Assembly: GCF_004770765.1 (NCBI RefSeq)
Contig: NZ_RQFK01000033.1
Location: 248,001 to 312,000, forward strand
Reading direction: 5' to 3'
DNA from: Leptospira noumeaensis
GTDB lineage: Bacteria; Spirochaetota; Leptospiria; Leptospirales; Leptospiraceae
Length of the DNA stretch: 64,000 nucleotides
Shown here: positions 54,715-64,000 of the stretch, in pieces
How positions within the stretch are numbered: position 1 is the stretch's first letter
Layout: each line of letters begins with the position of its first letter
Program-made: the position numbers and the translations under genes
The notes under the pieces: model-generated
What the model was told of the DNA's origin: nothing
Databases searched by the model: none
Seen by the model: the letters and a program-made list of their open reading frames with translations, nothing else

Positions 54715-57015
54715 ATGAGCAGCTTTTTTGATCGGATTTTCAAATTCTTCTATAAATACATATCTTACAGTTTTGCCATTGTATTTTTCTCCCTGCTAGG
54801 TGCCTTTTTCGGGGCCTTTTATGCTTACTTCTTTGGATCTGCCCTAATCCCCGATTTTACGATGGCAAACCACCCTGAAGTGGTTTTGGTATTTGTTGTT
54901 TCTACTTTATTTGCAGCCCTTGGGCATAGCATTGAGTTTGGAATCTTAGCCCCCATTGGTTACCAAGGATTTCGTTCCGACACAAAAAAATTAAACACAA
55001 CACTAAAACCCAATGAGACCATTCGTCATAAGGACATACTTGAATTAGAAAACATTTTAAAATCCATTATTGATTTTCCTAAAGAGAATATGTTTGCGGC
55101 TGTCCGTTATGCTTGTTTTGTATTCCTTTCGGTAATGGTCACTTATCTCATTTACAAATACCCAATTTATGAACTGGCTCTTATTTTTATCGGTTGGCTT
55201 GCTGCTGTTTTTGTCTACGGAGGATTTTCTTATATCATCTCCGATTATTTTACAGGTGCAAAACGAGTGGAGATCAAAAAAATCTTAGCGTATAGAGATG
55301 TTACCATTCATAAAAATTATGGAATCATGAGTTTAAAAGGAAAATTTATTTTTTTACTCATTCTTATTTTATTATCGCTCAGTGTGCTTGCCGTATTTAT
55401 CTCTTTTGAAAATGCCAGTCTTGTGAAAATTTCAGCCTTCATTACCATGACTTTTTTTGAAGCTGTCATTTTGATTTTTATGTTTTTCCAATCCATCAAT
55501 TTAACCTTAGAACAAATCAATGAATCTGCAAATAGTTTGGCGAGTGGAGGCCGCGGTGCCCTTCCGATTTTATCAATCGATAAAGAATTCATTCAATTTG
55601 CGGAAAATTTTGAAAAAGCCACACGAGAAGTAGGAAGGATCAGAGAAAACTTACAAGAATTAGTGGAAGCAAAAACTTCTGAACTCAGAAACAGTTTAGA
55701 AATTGTAGAATCACTGAAAAAACAACAAGATGGGGATTATTTTTTAACTTCTCTACTCATCAAACCACTGAGTTTAAACAAAACTCTTGGTTCCAACGTA
55801 AAAACAGATTTTTTCATCAAACAAAAGAAAACCTTCACATTTCATGGGAGAGAAAATGAAATTGGTGGGGATATTTGTATCACAAGGACTTTGTCACTTC
55901 GAGGTAAAGATTATACTTTTTTTCTGAATGCCGATGCCATGGGAAAATCTTTACAAGGGGCAGGAGGAGTTCTTGTTCTTGGTGCTGCCGTCCAATCCAT
56001 CTTAGAACGTTCCATCGCAGTCCAATCTGTCAAACTTCTCTATGCAGAAAGATGGATTAAAAATGCCTACCAAGAACTCCACCATATATTTGAAAGTTTC
56101 GATTGTTCTATGTTAGTTTCCATGGTTATGGGGCTCATTGATGATGAAACTGGACTCGTTTATTATTTAAATGCAGAACATCCTTGGTCTGTTTTATTCC
56201 GAAACGAAAAAGCTGAGTTCATTAAAAACAATTCCGAACTGAGAAAACTAGGAACCCCTGTCAAAGAAAATTCGTTAGAAATATCCACCTTACAGTTGCA
56301 ACCTGGAGATGTATTGGTTTTAGGATCAGACGGCCGAGACGATATAGAATTTGTCAGTATGGAAGAATTACGAAAAATCAACCATGACGAAGAATTATTT
56401 TTACACCATGTAGAAAAAGGGAAAGGAGATCTAAAATCCATATACAAATCCATTTTAGAAACGGGAGAACTCACCGATGACTTAAGTCTTATGCGAATTT
56501 CTTTTAAGGAGAATACAACTCTCCCGGCTAGATCCATCCGCAAGGAATCCTATGAACTTATGAGAAAGGCAAGAACCAATATCAAAGAAGGCCAATTGGA
56601 AAAAGCCAAACAGAATTTGATCGATGCCAATAAAATTAACCCCGAAAACCAAGAAATTTCCAGAGCCCTCATCCGCCTCCTTGTCAGAATGAAAGACTAT
56701 AGTTTTGCCGCAGAAAAATTAAACGCCTATATTGAAGAATTTCCAGGTGATACTGATCTCATTTATCTGGCATCCTTCACTTACAAACAAACCAAAGAAT
56801 ATGGAAAAGCCATTGATATGGGGGAAAGGATTCGGCTTCGGAACCCAGGCCACTTATCCAACTTATTGCGTCTTGTACAATTGTATCTTTTAATAGGCAA
56901 TTTGCCTAAGGCAGAAAAAACTTTAGGTCTCACATCCTTTCTAACAGCCGATTCCAAACGAATCGAAAGTTTTAGACTACAAATCGAGGACTATAAGAAG
57001 AAAGTTCTTGATTAA
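54715..57015 (+). CDS. Membrane SpoIIE-type PP2C phosphatase with TPR repeats
   Basis: A 766-residue protein. The N-terminus has about six hydrophobic helices in residues 15-265, then a HAMP-like linker and coiled coil (QELVEAKTSELRNSLEIVESL), a PPM/SpoIIE phosphatase domain (NEIGGDICITR, NADAMGKSLQGAGG, VLGSDGRDDIEF, GELTDDLSLM) and three C-terminal TPR units (KEGQLEKAKQNLIDANKINP and following). Such enzymes dephosphorylate anti-sigma-factor antagonists. It is a single gene with GGAG eight bases before the ATG. The partner STAS protein is not in the window. Confidence 0.85.
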   Translation: MSSFFDRIFKFFYKYISYSFAIVFFSLLGAFFGAFYAYFFGSALIPDFTMANHPEVVLVFVVSTLFAALGHSIEFGILAPIGYQGFRSDTKKLNTTLKPNETIRHKDILELENILKSIIDFPKENMFAAVRYACFVFLSVMVTYLIYKYPIYELALIFIGWLAAVFVYGGFSYIISDYFTGAKRVEIKKILAYRDVTIHKNYGIMSLKGKFIFLLILILLSLSVLAVFISFENASLVKISAFITMTFFEAVILIFMFFQSINLTLEQINESANSLASGGRGALPILSIDKEFIQFAENFEKATREVGRIRENLQELVEAKTSELRNSLEIVESLKKQQDGDYFLTSLLIKPLSLNKTLGSNVKTDFFIKQKKTFTFHGRENEIGGDICITRTLSLRGKDYTFFLNADAMGKSLQGAGGVLVLGAAVQSILERSIAVQSVKLLYAERWIKNAYQELHHIFESFDCSMLVSMVMGLIDDETGLVYYLNAEHPWSVLFRNEKAEFIKNNSELRKLGTPVKENSLEISTLQLQPGDVLVLGSDGRDDIEFVSMEELRKINHDEELFLHHVEKGKGDLKSIYKSILETGELTDDLSLMRISFKENTTLPARSIRKESYELMRKARTNIKEGQLEKAKQNLIDANKINPENQEISRALIRLLVRMKDYSFAAEKLNAYIEEFPGDTDLIYLASFTYKQTKEYGKAIDMGERIRLRNPGHLSNLLRLVQLYLLIGNLPKAEKTLGLTSFLTADSKRIESFRLQIEDYKKKVLD

Positions 57016-57062
57016 AACCCTAAATCATTTTAGGAAGGATCTGCTCCCTAGTGTAGATTTTC

Positions 57063-58493
57063 ATGTTATCAAGAACCAAAAGAACAATCTGTACTTTTCT
57101 GGTTCTATTTCTGCCACTTTTCTGCCAGAGGTCAAACTTAAATAACCTCTGTGATCCCAAATCAGATGACTACTTAGAAAGTTTACTTGTTAGATACATT
57201 AACTTTGATGAGACGCCGCATTGTGGACTGGTCTTAAAAGTTGACCCACCCACATTTTTAATTTGTCCCCCACTCACACCTAAGGTAAATGGAAGTTTCT
57301 TTATTGAAGGTTTTGAATCGGATGGAAATCGTTTGAGTTTTTCCTCTTCACCCCCACTTCCAGAAGGAATTTCTTTTTCTCCTTTTGCAGGTTCCCTCCA
57401 AGGAAGTTATTCCGGTTGGAAAGCAAATCGGGAATCCTATACCATTACCGCAAGTAACCCGAAAGGGAGTGCTAGTTGTACATACCAACCAGCTTGGATG
57501 GGAAAACTTCCCTTAAAAACCAATATCACAACTTGTTACGATGGTGCGACTATACCAAATTTAGATCCAAGTTGTTCTGTCATTCCAGGCCAAGATGGAC
57601 AATTTCAAAAGGGGATTTCACAAAGTTTTATCGGCCCGACCCTTGTCGCAGGTGTGGAAATCACAACCGATCTCAATACGGGACTCGTTTGGACTAGTTG
57701 CCAAAGGGGAAAAAATTCCATTGGTTGTTCGACAACAGGAACGACCGACTTTCAATTTATGCCAGCTCGAACTGAATGCGCCAGTCTCAATGCGGGATCT
57801 GGATTTGCCGGTCGCACTGACTGGAGGGTTCCGGAAATCGATGAGTATATTAGTACATTCGATTATTCACTAGCAAATCCTTCCATCAACCAAACCTATT
57901 TTCCAGCAACCGATAGTTGGAATTATAAAACAAATACAGAAAGTAACCCAGGAGCTGGTGCATTCTACCCCACTTTTATTGAATCTAGTATTGGATCTGG
58001 AAGTTTTAGTGACAATCACCGTTTGCGTTGTATTTCCAACGGGACTCCTCCCAAGAACAAACGACTCCAAAACAATAACGATGGAACCATTCTTGACCTA
58101 GATACTTCTCTCGTTTGGCAAAGATGTACCGCTGGCCTAACGAACCTCACTACTTGCACTGGCGGAGCAGAACTCACCACCAATTGGTCTGGGGCCATCA
58201 GCTATTGCCAAAATTTAAACCTAGCTGGAAGAACTTGGAGACTTCCTAATGCCAATGAACTAAGAAGTTTACTGGATTTCTATCTTACTTATGGAAATCC
58301 AGGAGTTGACCCTATTTACTTTCCGAATACTAATGTTTCCCTCGGCCCCCCTAGCATTAACTACTGGACATCGACGACTCGGCTAGCAGATCCTTCAGAA
58401 GCTTTTATCGTTTTTTTTGGTTATTCCAGTGGCGGCTCTATTGCAAAATCAAACAATGCGGACAATCGTATCCGTTGTGTTTCCGATTTTTAA
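57063..58493 (+). CDS. DUF1566-type lipoprotein
   Basis: A 476-residue predicted lipoprotein: basic N-terminus, hydrophobic core and lipobox PLFC (Cys21). After an Ig-like segment (about 70-150, SFFIEGFESDGNRLSF), two DUF1566 repeats follow, each with a Leu-Val-Trp-x-x-Cys start (GLVWTSCQRG, SLVWQRCTAG), a paired RTDWRVPEIDE or RTWRLPNANEL motif and an ending with RLRCIS or RIRCVS. Such proteins are abundant in Leptospira and probably surface exposed. Function unknown. Confidence 0.85.
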   Translation: MLSRTKRTICTFLVLFLPLFCQRSNLNNLCDPKSDDYLESLLVRYINFDETPHCGLVLKVDPPTFLICPPLTPKVNGSFFIEGFESDGNRLSFSSSPPLPEGISFSPFAGSLQGSYSGWKANRESYTITASNPKGSASCTYQPAWMGKLPLKTNITTCYDGATIPNLDPSCSVIPGQDGQFQKGISQSFIGPTLVAGVEITTDLNTGLVWTSCQRGKNSIGCSTTGTTDFQFMPARTECASLNAGSGFAGRTDWRVPEIDEYISTFDYSLANPSINQTYFPATDSWNYKTNTESNPGAGAFYPTFIESSIGSGSFSDNHRLRCISNGTPPKNKRLQNNNDGTILDLDTSLVWQRCTAGLTNLTTCTGGAELTTNWSGAISYCQNLNLAGRTWRLPNANELRSLLDFYLTYGNPGVDPIYFPNTNVSLGPPSINYWTSTTRLADPSEAFIVFFGYSSGGSIAKSNNADNRIRCVSDF

Positions 58494-58542
58494 GGTTTGG
58501 CGAAAAAACGAATCGATAAAAAAATAGGACTCTCTAGTCTAT

Positions 58543-59238
58543 ATGTTAAGAACTTTTCCTTTTCTCCTTCTATTTTTTCTTTTTCATTGCACCACCATTG
58601 GATTTCATCAAAAAGATACCCGAGAAAAAATTTCCTTTGGCCAAGAATCCAAATTCAGAGTTTGCCTACTTTCTGAACCAGATATCACGAAAAAAGAAAT
58701 TGCTGATTTATTTACTGCGTGGAACGAAGAGTTGTCTTTGTACCAACTAAAAGCGGAACCTATCCATTTAGGTGTTATGGATAGGCCAGGATTTTGGGGA
58801 GCTGATATCTTGGGATACCTAATGTCGACTCCCCTAACAAAAGATTGTGACAGACTTGTTTATTTCAAAGGTAGAACTTGGGGGGATATGGCTTTCGAAG
58901 TTTTGACTCTTGGCATTTTTGCTGGTGTAGGAATCAAACTAGAAATCCAAGGGGCTGTGGAAGGCCAGTCCAATACAAGAGGGTATATCAAGGCAAAATA
59001 CCAATCGACCATTCAACTTTTATTCACAAGCCCCAAATCCACACTGATCCATGAAGGTTACCACTTACTTGGCTGTGGCCACCAACTTTTTATGAAAGAT
59101 TGTTATGAAAAAATTCGGGATGTAAAACTCCTTCTCGCTGATCCAGAAAGAGATCCTAACTTTTTTCCAAACCTAACAACCTCCGGAAAAAAAATATTAA
59201 ATCGGTCGCAAGTTCTCATCTATTCTAACATCGATTAA
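58543..59238 (+). CDS. Predicted lipoprotein with metzincin-type zinc motif
   Basis: A 231-residue protein with a lipobox FLFHC (Cys16). Residues 170-180 are HEGYHLLGCGH, an exact fit to the metzincin signature HExxHxxGxxH, so a zinc metalloprotease is possible. No Met-turn is obvious downstream: the following Met is in HQLFMKDCY. The rest has no recognised domain. It starts 49 bases after the DUF1566 gene and may be co-transcribed. Confidence 0.6.
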   Translation: MLRTFPFLLLFFLFHCTTIGFHQKDTREKISFGQESKFRVCLLSEPDITKKEIADLFTAWNEELSLYQLKAEPIHLGVMDRPGFWGADILGYLMSTPLTKDCDRLVYFKGRTWGDMAFEVLTLGIFAGVGIKLEIQGAVEGQSNTRGYIKAKYQSTIQLLFTSPKSTLIHEGYHLLGCGHQLFMKDCYEKIRDVKLLLADPERDPNFFPNLTTSGKKILNRSQVLIYSNID

Positions 59239-59460
59239 ATTTCAGTGATAAGGCAAGTTTTTTGTCGATTCGCCTTCTTTTGCATCCAGACCGATGGCAA
59301 AAATGCATAGAAAAACAAAATTAAAGAGGACATTCATCTTTAGAACCTTTTGCACAATCGTTCAGCAAAGTGGCGGAACGGAACATAGTCAACTGCGTTA
59401 AAAATAAATCCAAGTTTTTACTACGGACTCATCCGCAAGATTTGGAAATATCTTTCTCGC

Positions 59461-59488
59461 TTGATTCTGCACTCCCCTTTCTTATACC
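59461..59488 (+). promoter_or_regulatory. Possible sigma-70 promoter
   Basis: TTGATT at 59461-59466 and TATACC at 59483-59488 are spaced 16 bases apart, 18 bases before the ATG of the propeller lipoprotein gene. The 268-base interval 59239-59506 holds nothing else that I can support. The match to consensus is moderate and this is a guess. Confidence 0.3.
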
Positions 59489-59506
59489 AGGTTAACTTTA
59501 GTATTT

Positions 59507-60778
59507 ATGAATCGATTATTGATTTTCTGGTTTGTATTTTTATTTATCCTATCTTGCGCAAAACCGAATACAGGCAATGCTTGCGACTTCGAAGATTCAA
59601 TCTTCCTACCCAACCTTTTTTACAGGCTCATCTCTAAAGACAAAAGTAACCAATGTGGATACAATCTGTCTGAAAAGGTACCTGCTTGTAATCTCTCCTA
59701 CGAAGAAACTCATTTAGCTGAAAATTGGCCCCAAGTGAAGACAGAAGTGGAATCACAATTTGCCCTGGGATCAGAGGGATCTGAATCTTTATCGCAATAT
59801 AGACCGGAAACAGTTCTCACTGTCATCGGTGGCAACGAAACCACTGCCTTTCAAGGAGCCCTCAATGCACCAAATGGAGAAATTTATTTTCTACCATATG
59901 ATTCCACAATGTTTTTATCTGTTAACCCCATAACAAAAACTTTCGTGAATGCAGGAACCGCTCCAGGTGGAGTTGCCTCCATCGGAGGGGCCCTTGGACC
60001 AGCAGGAAAAATTTATTTTTCTCCACACTTATCCAGCGATTTCCTTACCATTGATACAACAAATGTGAACCAACAAAAAGTTGTGGCGACTCAGACTATG
60101 GGTTCGGCCGCTTATAACGGGGCAATATACGCACCTAACGGTAAAATTTATTTTGTACCAAGTAGCCAAACCATCATTCGTTATTATGATACAATTAACG
60201 AAACAGTTGGTACGGTAGCAACGCCAACTTCGGGAGGATTTTCTAATGGCGTAATCACTCCCGATGGTAAAATTTATTTCATCCCCTTCACATCAACTAC
60301 TATGTATATTTTGGACACTAATAACGATTCGGTGACATCTCACCCATATGTGTTCTCAGGATCCAATAAATACATCTCAGGAATCCTCACGCCCAATGGT
60401 AGAATCTATATGATTCCTTTTGAAAATATACCAGTGATTTATCTAGAGTTAGCCACTCAAAATATTGTTCCAGTCGGGAACATTCCCTCTGCCGGAAGTG
60501 CAATGTTCAATGGGGCAGTTCTTGCGCCCAATGGAAAGATCTACCCTGTTCCATTTGCTTATAACAACTTTATCTCGATTGATACAAAAGATAATACCAT
60601 AGCCACCCTGTTTCCGAATCCCAGTGGCACTTCTGCTTACCGGGGAGGAGCACTCAGTGCGGATGGAGATATCTACTTGGCGCCTCATGGAGCGAATCGA
60701 TTTGATCTGATTCGAACCAATTCGAAAGGAAAGTTCTGTGATTCCCTCCGCCTTTCTCCTTATTGGAACAAACTTTAA
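59507..60778 (+). CDS. Lipoprotein with seven-repeat beta-propeller
   Basis: A 423-residue predicted lipoprotein with lipobox ILSC (Cys17). From about residue 110 on, seven repeats of about 42 residues begin with a Gly-Ala/Val-hydrophobic-x-Pro-[ND/A]-Gly-[KED]-Ile-Tyr pattern (NAPNGEIYFLP, GPAGKIYFSP, APNGKIYFVP, TPDGKIYFIP, TPNGRIYMIP, APNGKIYPVP, SADGDIYLAP). Seven units suggest a seven-bladed propeller of the NHL/YncE kind. No catalytic residues are evident; a binding or structural role on the surface is likely. Confidence 0.8.
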   Translation: MNRLLIFWFVFLFILSCAKPNTGNACDFEDSIFLPNLFYRLISKDKSNQCGYNLSEKVPACNLSYEETHLAENWPQVKTEVESQFALGSEGSESLSQYRPETVLTVIGGNETTAFQGALNAPNGEIYFLPYDSTMFLSVNPITKTFVNAGTAPGGVASIGGALGPAGKIYFSPHLSSDFLTIDTTNVNQQKVVATQTMGSAAYNGAIYAPNGKIYFVPSSQTIIRYYDTINETVGTVATPTSGGFSNGVITPDGKIYFIPFTSTTMYILDTNNDSVTSHPYVFSGSNKYISGILTPNGRIYMIPFENIPVIYLELATQNIVPVGNIPSAGSAMFNGAVLAPNGKIYPVPFAYNNFISIDTKDNTIATLFPNPSGTSAYRGGALSADGDIYLAPHGANRFDLIRTNSKGKFCDSLRLSPYWNKL

Positions 60779-60823
60779 TCAAAAAAAGAATGACATAATT
60801 TCGGAAATTGGTGCGTCAGATGG

Positions 60824-61993
60824 GTGGTAAGGGTAGTTTTCCTTGCAAAAGATAGAACCCCTATGTTTTCTCTAAAAAATAACCTTCCGACTACCTTTGT
60901 TCTATTTGCAAACAGCCTCCCCCATGCGGTTTTTGTTTTTGAGTCACCAACCGCAGAACTCTCGTTAGAAAGTCATCTGATCTATACAAACGCCAATGCA
61001 CATTCTATTTTAGATCTAAAACCAAATCATAAAAATACACAAACGATCTTAGATCTATTTCCAAGATTCCAATCAGATGGATTTTTTTCTCAGATCCTTC
61101 ACTCGTTGGAAGAAGGAAAACCATCTAGGATAGTCATCAGTCACCAAGAACTTTTTCAGAAAGATACGAGTAATAAAAAAATCTATTCCTTACAAACAGC
61201 GATTCTTACGGCCAACCAGTTTTCTTTCCTATTGGAAGATATCACTGAAACTGTGGAGGCGATGGAGAATACAGATAAGATGTTACATTTTACTGGGATC
61301 CAAAATAGTCGTTTGCAGAATTTTGCTTATATCATCTCACATAATGTCAGACAACACTCGGCTAATTTTAAATCCCTCATTGGTTTGTTAGAGGAGAATC
61401 TCACGGCAGAGGAGAAAAAAAGTATCATGGAAATGTTACATACTTCTGCGGACAAATTGAATGAAACCATCATCCATCTAAATGATATTGTATCCATTGG
61501 ACAAATGTTAAACAAACCAACGGAAGTTTGTTCTTTGGAAAAAGAAATTCAGAAAACCTTAAACATCCTCAAAGGATCACTTGAGTCCAGAAAAATCCAA
61601 ATCATCCTCGAATTGGAATCCAATTTAAATCTTAGAATCATCCCGGTATATTTAGAAAGTATCCTTCTAAACTTAATTTCTAATGCTGTTAAGTACATAA
61701 GGTTGAAAGAAGGAGCTTTCCTTCGGATCATCGCTTTTAAGAAAGAAAACCAAGTTCATCTCGTCTTTGAAGACAATGGACTCGGAATCAATTTAGAGAA
61801 ACACGGAGACAAAATCTTTGGTATGTTCAAAACCTTTCATAAAAATGAAGATGCTCGGGGGATAGGACTCTTTATTACAAAATCCCAGGTGGAGGTTCTC
61901 GGCGGAACCATCACAGTGGAAAGTTTGGAAGGAAAAGGTTCCACGTTCACCGTGATACTCCCAGACTCTCCAGATGAATCCCTCTATATCTAG
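60824..61993 (+). CDS. PAS-containing sensor histidine kinase
   Basis: A 389-residue kinase from GTG 60824 (ATG at 60863 is an alternative giving 376 residues). An N-terminal PAS-like fold (FVLFANSLPHAVFVFE) leads to a phospho-acceptor region YIISHNVRQHSA (His173) and a HATPase domain with NLISNAVKYI, EDNGLGINL and RGIGLFITKSQVEVLGG. The SHNVRQH form of the H-box matches the HWE/His-related class seen in Leptospira and Bacteroidetes kinases. No receiver is attached. Confidence 0.85.
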   Translation: MVRVVFLAKDRTPMFSLKNNLPTTFVLFANSLPHAVFVFESPTAELSLESHLIYTNANAHSILDLKPNHKNTQTILDLFPRFQSDGFFSQILHSLEEGKPSRIVISHQELFQKDTSNKKIYSLQTAILTANQFSFLLEDITETVEAMENTDKMLHFTGIQNSRLQNFAYIISHNVRQHSANFKSLIGLLEENLTAEEKKSIMEMLHTSADKLNETIIHLNDIVSIGQMLNKPTEVCSLEKEIQKTLNILKGSLESRKIQIILELESNLNLRIIPVYLESILLNLISNAVKYIRLKEGAFLRIIAFKKENQVHLVFEDNGLGINLEKHGDKIFGMFKTFHKNEDARGIGLFITKSQVEVLGGTITVESLEGKGSTFTVILPDSPDESLYI

Positions 61994-62072
61994 TTCCCCA
62001 TTGTACTATTTTTATACAACTCGAGGTAACTCCTTACCCAAAGTTTGGATGGTAAGATCTCCCCATTCTGTC

Positions 62073-62101
62073 TTGACAATCTCACCCAACACACGAGCCT
62101 T
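62073..62101 (+). promoter_or_regulatory. Possible promoter of sucCD
   Basis: TTGACA at 62073-62078 is a perfect -35 box 79 bases before the sucC start; a -10 element about 17 bases later (AGCCTT at 62096-62101) is poor, so only the -35 is supported. The interval 61994-62156 otherwise carries no recognisable feature. Confidence 0.3.
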
Positions 62102-62156
62102 ACCCTAGTGATCCGTCGGCAAAACCTTCGGACGTACCAATGACATAAGGAAATCC

Positions 62157-63326
62157 ATGAAAGTCCACGAATACCAGGCCAAAGAAATCCTACGTAGACA
62201 CAATGCCAACGTTCCCTTCGGAAAGGTCATCGACACAGTCGGTGATTTCGAAAAGGCATACAGCGAAGTTGTCCAAAAATCACCCGTAGTGGTGGTGAAA
62301 GCCCAAATCCACGCTGGTGGACGAGGAAAAGGTGGCGGTGTCAAGGTTGCCAAAACCAAAGAAGACGCTAAAGCCGCTGCTGAGAGAATTCTCGGGATGC
62401 AACTCATCACCCCTCAAACCGGTGAAGAAGGAAAAAAAGTTCTAAAAATCTATTTGGAACAAGGTCTTGAAATCGCAAAAGAATACTACCTTTCCATCCT
62501 ACTCGATCGTGCTTTCCGCAAAACCATCATTATGGCTTCTACCGAAGGTGGAATGGAAATCGAGGAAGTTGCAGAAACTCATCCAGAAAAAATCATCAAA
62601 ATCCAAATTGATCCAGGAATCGGAATCCAAGGTTCTCAAATCCGTGAACTCGCATTTGCTTTAGGAATCCCAGCGGAGGCTCAAAAGTCCTTCTCTGCTC
62701 TTGTAAACTCAATTTACAACGCATACATCAAAGAAGATGCAGCGCTATTGGAAATCAACCCCCTCATCCTAACAAAACAAAACGAAATCGTTGCCGGTGA
62801 CTGCAAGATGGACTTGGATGAAAACGCACTCTATCGCCACCCTGAAAACGAAGCTCTTCGTGATATCTCCGAAGAAGATCCATATGAAGTAAAAGCAAAA
62901 GAATACAACCTCAACTACGTAAAGTTAGATGGTAACATTGGTTGTATGGTAAATGGTGCAGGTCTTGCTATGGCAACTATGGACATCGTAAAGTTAGCTG
63001 GTGCTGAACCTGCAAACTTTTTGGACGTCGGAGGTGGAGCAAACCCTACTACTGTAGAAAACGGTTTCCGTCTTATCCTTTCTGATCCAAACGTAAAAGG
63101 TATCTTTGTAAACGTATTCGGTGGTATCGTTCGTTGTGACCGAGTGGCTCTTGGAATTATAGAAGCTACAAAAAAGGTAAATGTATCGGTTCCAGTAGTG
63201 GTTCGATTGAAAGGAACCAATGCGGAAGAAGGAAAAAAAATCCTGAACGAATCCGGTATGAACATTGTGGGAGTGGAAGGACTCCGTGAAGCGGCAGACA
63301 AAATCGTCTCCCTAATCAAAAAATAG
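62157..63326 (+). CDS. sucC: Succinyl-CoA ligase beta subunit
   Basis: Forms succinyl-CoA ligase with SucD, catalysing the substrate-level phosphorylation step of the TCA cycle in the cytoplasm. The 389-residue protein has the N-terminal ATP-grasp domain ([34 protein letters not shown]) and the CoA-ligase-type C-terminal domain ([33 protein letters not shown]). AAGGA lies seven bases before the ATG. It is the standard length. It is followed by sucD after 12 bases. Confidence 0.97.
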   Translation: MKVHEYQAKEILRRHNANVPFGKVIDTVGDFEKAYSEVVQKSPVVVVKAQIHAGGRGKGGGVKVAKTKEDAKAAAERILGMQLITPQTGEEGKKVLKIYLEQGLEIAKEYYLSILLDRAFRKTIIMASTEGGMEIEEVAETHPEKIIKIQIDPGIGIQGSQIRELAFALGIPAEAQKSFSALVNSIYNAYIKEDAALLEINPLILTKQNEIVAGDCKMDLDENALYRHPENEALRDISEEDPYEVKAKEYNLNYVKLDGNIGCMVNGAGLAMATMDIVKLAGAEPANFLDVGGGANPTTVENGFRLILSDPNVKGIFVNVFGGIVRCDRVALGIIEATKKVNVSVPVVVRLKGTNAEEGKKILNESGMNIVGVEGLREAADKIVSLIKK

Positions 63327-63338
63327 GAACTATAAAAC

Positions 63339-64000
63339 ATGACTGTATTAGTTGACGCAAACACAAGAGTAGTCGTCCAAGGGATCACCGGTAAGGAAGG
63401 ATCCTTTCATGCGACTCAAATGTTAGAATATGGTACAAAAGTGGTTGCAGGGGTCACTCCAGGCAAAGGCGGACAAACCTGGACTTCCGAAACTGGAAAA
63501 ACAGCTCCCGTTCGTAACACCATTAAAGAAGCGATGATCCAAGATGGTGCAAACGCTGCGATTATCTTTGTTCCACCTCCATTCGCAGCGGATGCGATTT
63601 TAGAAGGAATCTTTGCTGAGATCCCACTTGTGGTTTGTATCACAGAGGGAATCCCGACTCACGATATGCTAAAAGTATATAGCGTACTTCGTAATTCCAA
63701 AACCAAACTGGTTGGACCAAACTGCCCTGGGGTCATCAACCCTCTTCATAAAGTGAAAATGGGAATTATGCCAGGTTTCATCCACACTCCAGGAAAGATC
63801 GGGATCGTTTCTCGTTCTGGAACTTTGACTTATGAATCCGTTGCTTCCTTAACTGCGGCTGGTCTTGGCCAGTCCACTTGTATCGGAATCGGGGGAGACC
63901 CAGTACCAGGAATGAACCATACAGAAGCGGTTCGTCTCCTCAACGAAGATCCAGATACAGAGGGAATCGTAATGATTGGTGAGATCGGTGGAACTTCGGA
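63339..64000 (+). CDS. sucD: Succinyl-CoA ligase alpha subunit (cut by right edge)
   Basis: Starts [29 protein letters not shown] and carries [27 protein letters not shown] and [12 protein letters not shown], the CoA-binding and active-site segments of SucD; the catalytic His segment lies beyond the window. About 220 residues are visible. AUG follows the sucC stop by 12 bases, so both are translated from one message. Confidence 0.97.
   Translation, partial: MTVLVDANTRVVVQGITGKEGSFHATQMLEYGTKVVAGVTPGKGGQTWTSETGKTAPVRNTIKEAMIQDGANAAIIFVPPPFAADAILEGIFAEIPLVVCITEGIPTHDMLKVYSVLRNSKTKLVGPNCPGVINPLHKVKMGIMPGFIHTPGKIGIVSRSGTLTYESVASLTAAGLGQSTCIGIGGDPVPGMNHTEAVRLLNEDPDTEGIVMIGEIGGTS

Overview
The window comes from a spirochaete, almost certainly Leptospira; the right half looks like a saprophyte-type chromosome. 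Evidence: a very AT-rich surface-polysaccharide (rfb/O-antigen) locus headed by a small MarR-type EPS-associated winged-helix regulator, lipoproteins with short leptospiral lipoboxes and DUF1566-like domains, PAS-rich histidine kinases, and a membrane-anchored SpoIIE-type phosphatase with TPRs. The genus call rests on gene content and style, not on a database search.

Layout. Bases 1 to about 45312 form one unbroken minus-strand run of about 44 genes with no gap above about 75 bases and many ATGA or TGATG overlaps. It reads, in transcription order (right to left): the regulator; fcl-like GDP-fucose synthase; a 2-hydroxyacid dehydrogenase and an FAD oxidase; a PglK/MsbA-like ABC exporter; a pseudaminic-acid-type branch (PseC, PseF, PseG, a PseH-like GNAT, a PIG-L deacetylase, a formyltransferase, PseI); a dioxygenase; an exonuclease-kinase fusion; a branch with an SDR, an HD-like protein, a CMP-sugar synthetase and an amidotransferase set (two PP-loop enzymes flanking HisH/HisF); a large GT-B-like protein; a legionaminic-acid-type branch (LegF, SDR, LegC, LegH, LegI, LegG, formyltransferase, PIG-L deacetylase, PtmE); a GMC oxidoreductase plus DegT aminotransferase; a mixed module with a 6-phosphogluconolactonase homologue, epimerase, FkbM methyltransferase, HAD phosphatase, a third CMP-sugar synthetase, radical SAM/SPASM enzyme and SDR; a CDP-6-deoxyhexose branch (RfbG, RmlC-like, RfbF, reductase); and glycosyltransferases running off the left edge. 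The locus therefore appears to make at least three or four CMP-activated acidic sugars plus a CDP-deoxysugar, and to decorate them with acetyl, formyl, amidino and methyl groups.

Bases 45313-46449 hold the regulatory hinge. Three copies of the inverted repeat GTTCA-N5-TGAAC lie upstream of the regulator and upstream of the divergent acyltransferase gene, and are probably operator sites. A membrane protein of unknown function lies between them.

From 46450 to the right end the DNA has an ordinary chromosomal appearance: PlsC-like acyltransferase, small lipoprotein, SpoU-type RNA methyltransferase, FadH-like 2,4-dienoyl-CoA reductase, response regulator converging on a multi-PAS histidine kinase, SDR, SpoIIE-type phosphatase, three lipoproteins (DUF1566-like, metzincin-like, seven-repeat beta-propeller), a second histidine kinase, and sucC-sucD (sucD cut by the right edge). 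I see no tRNA, rRNA, CRISPR array or intact insertion sequence.
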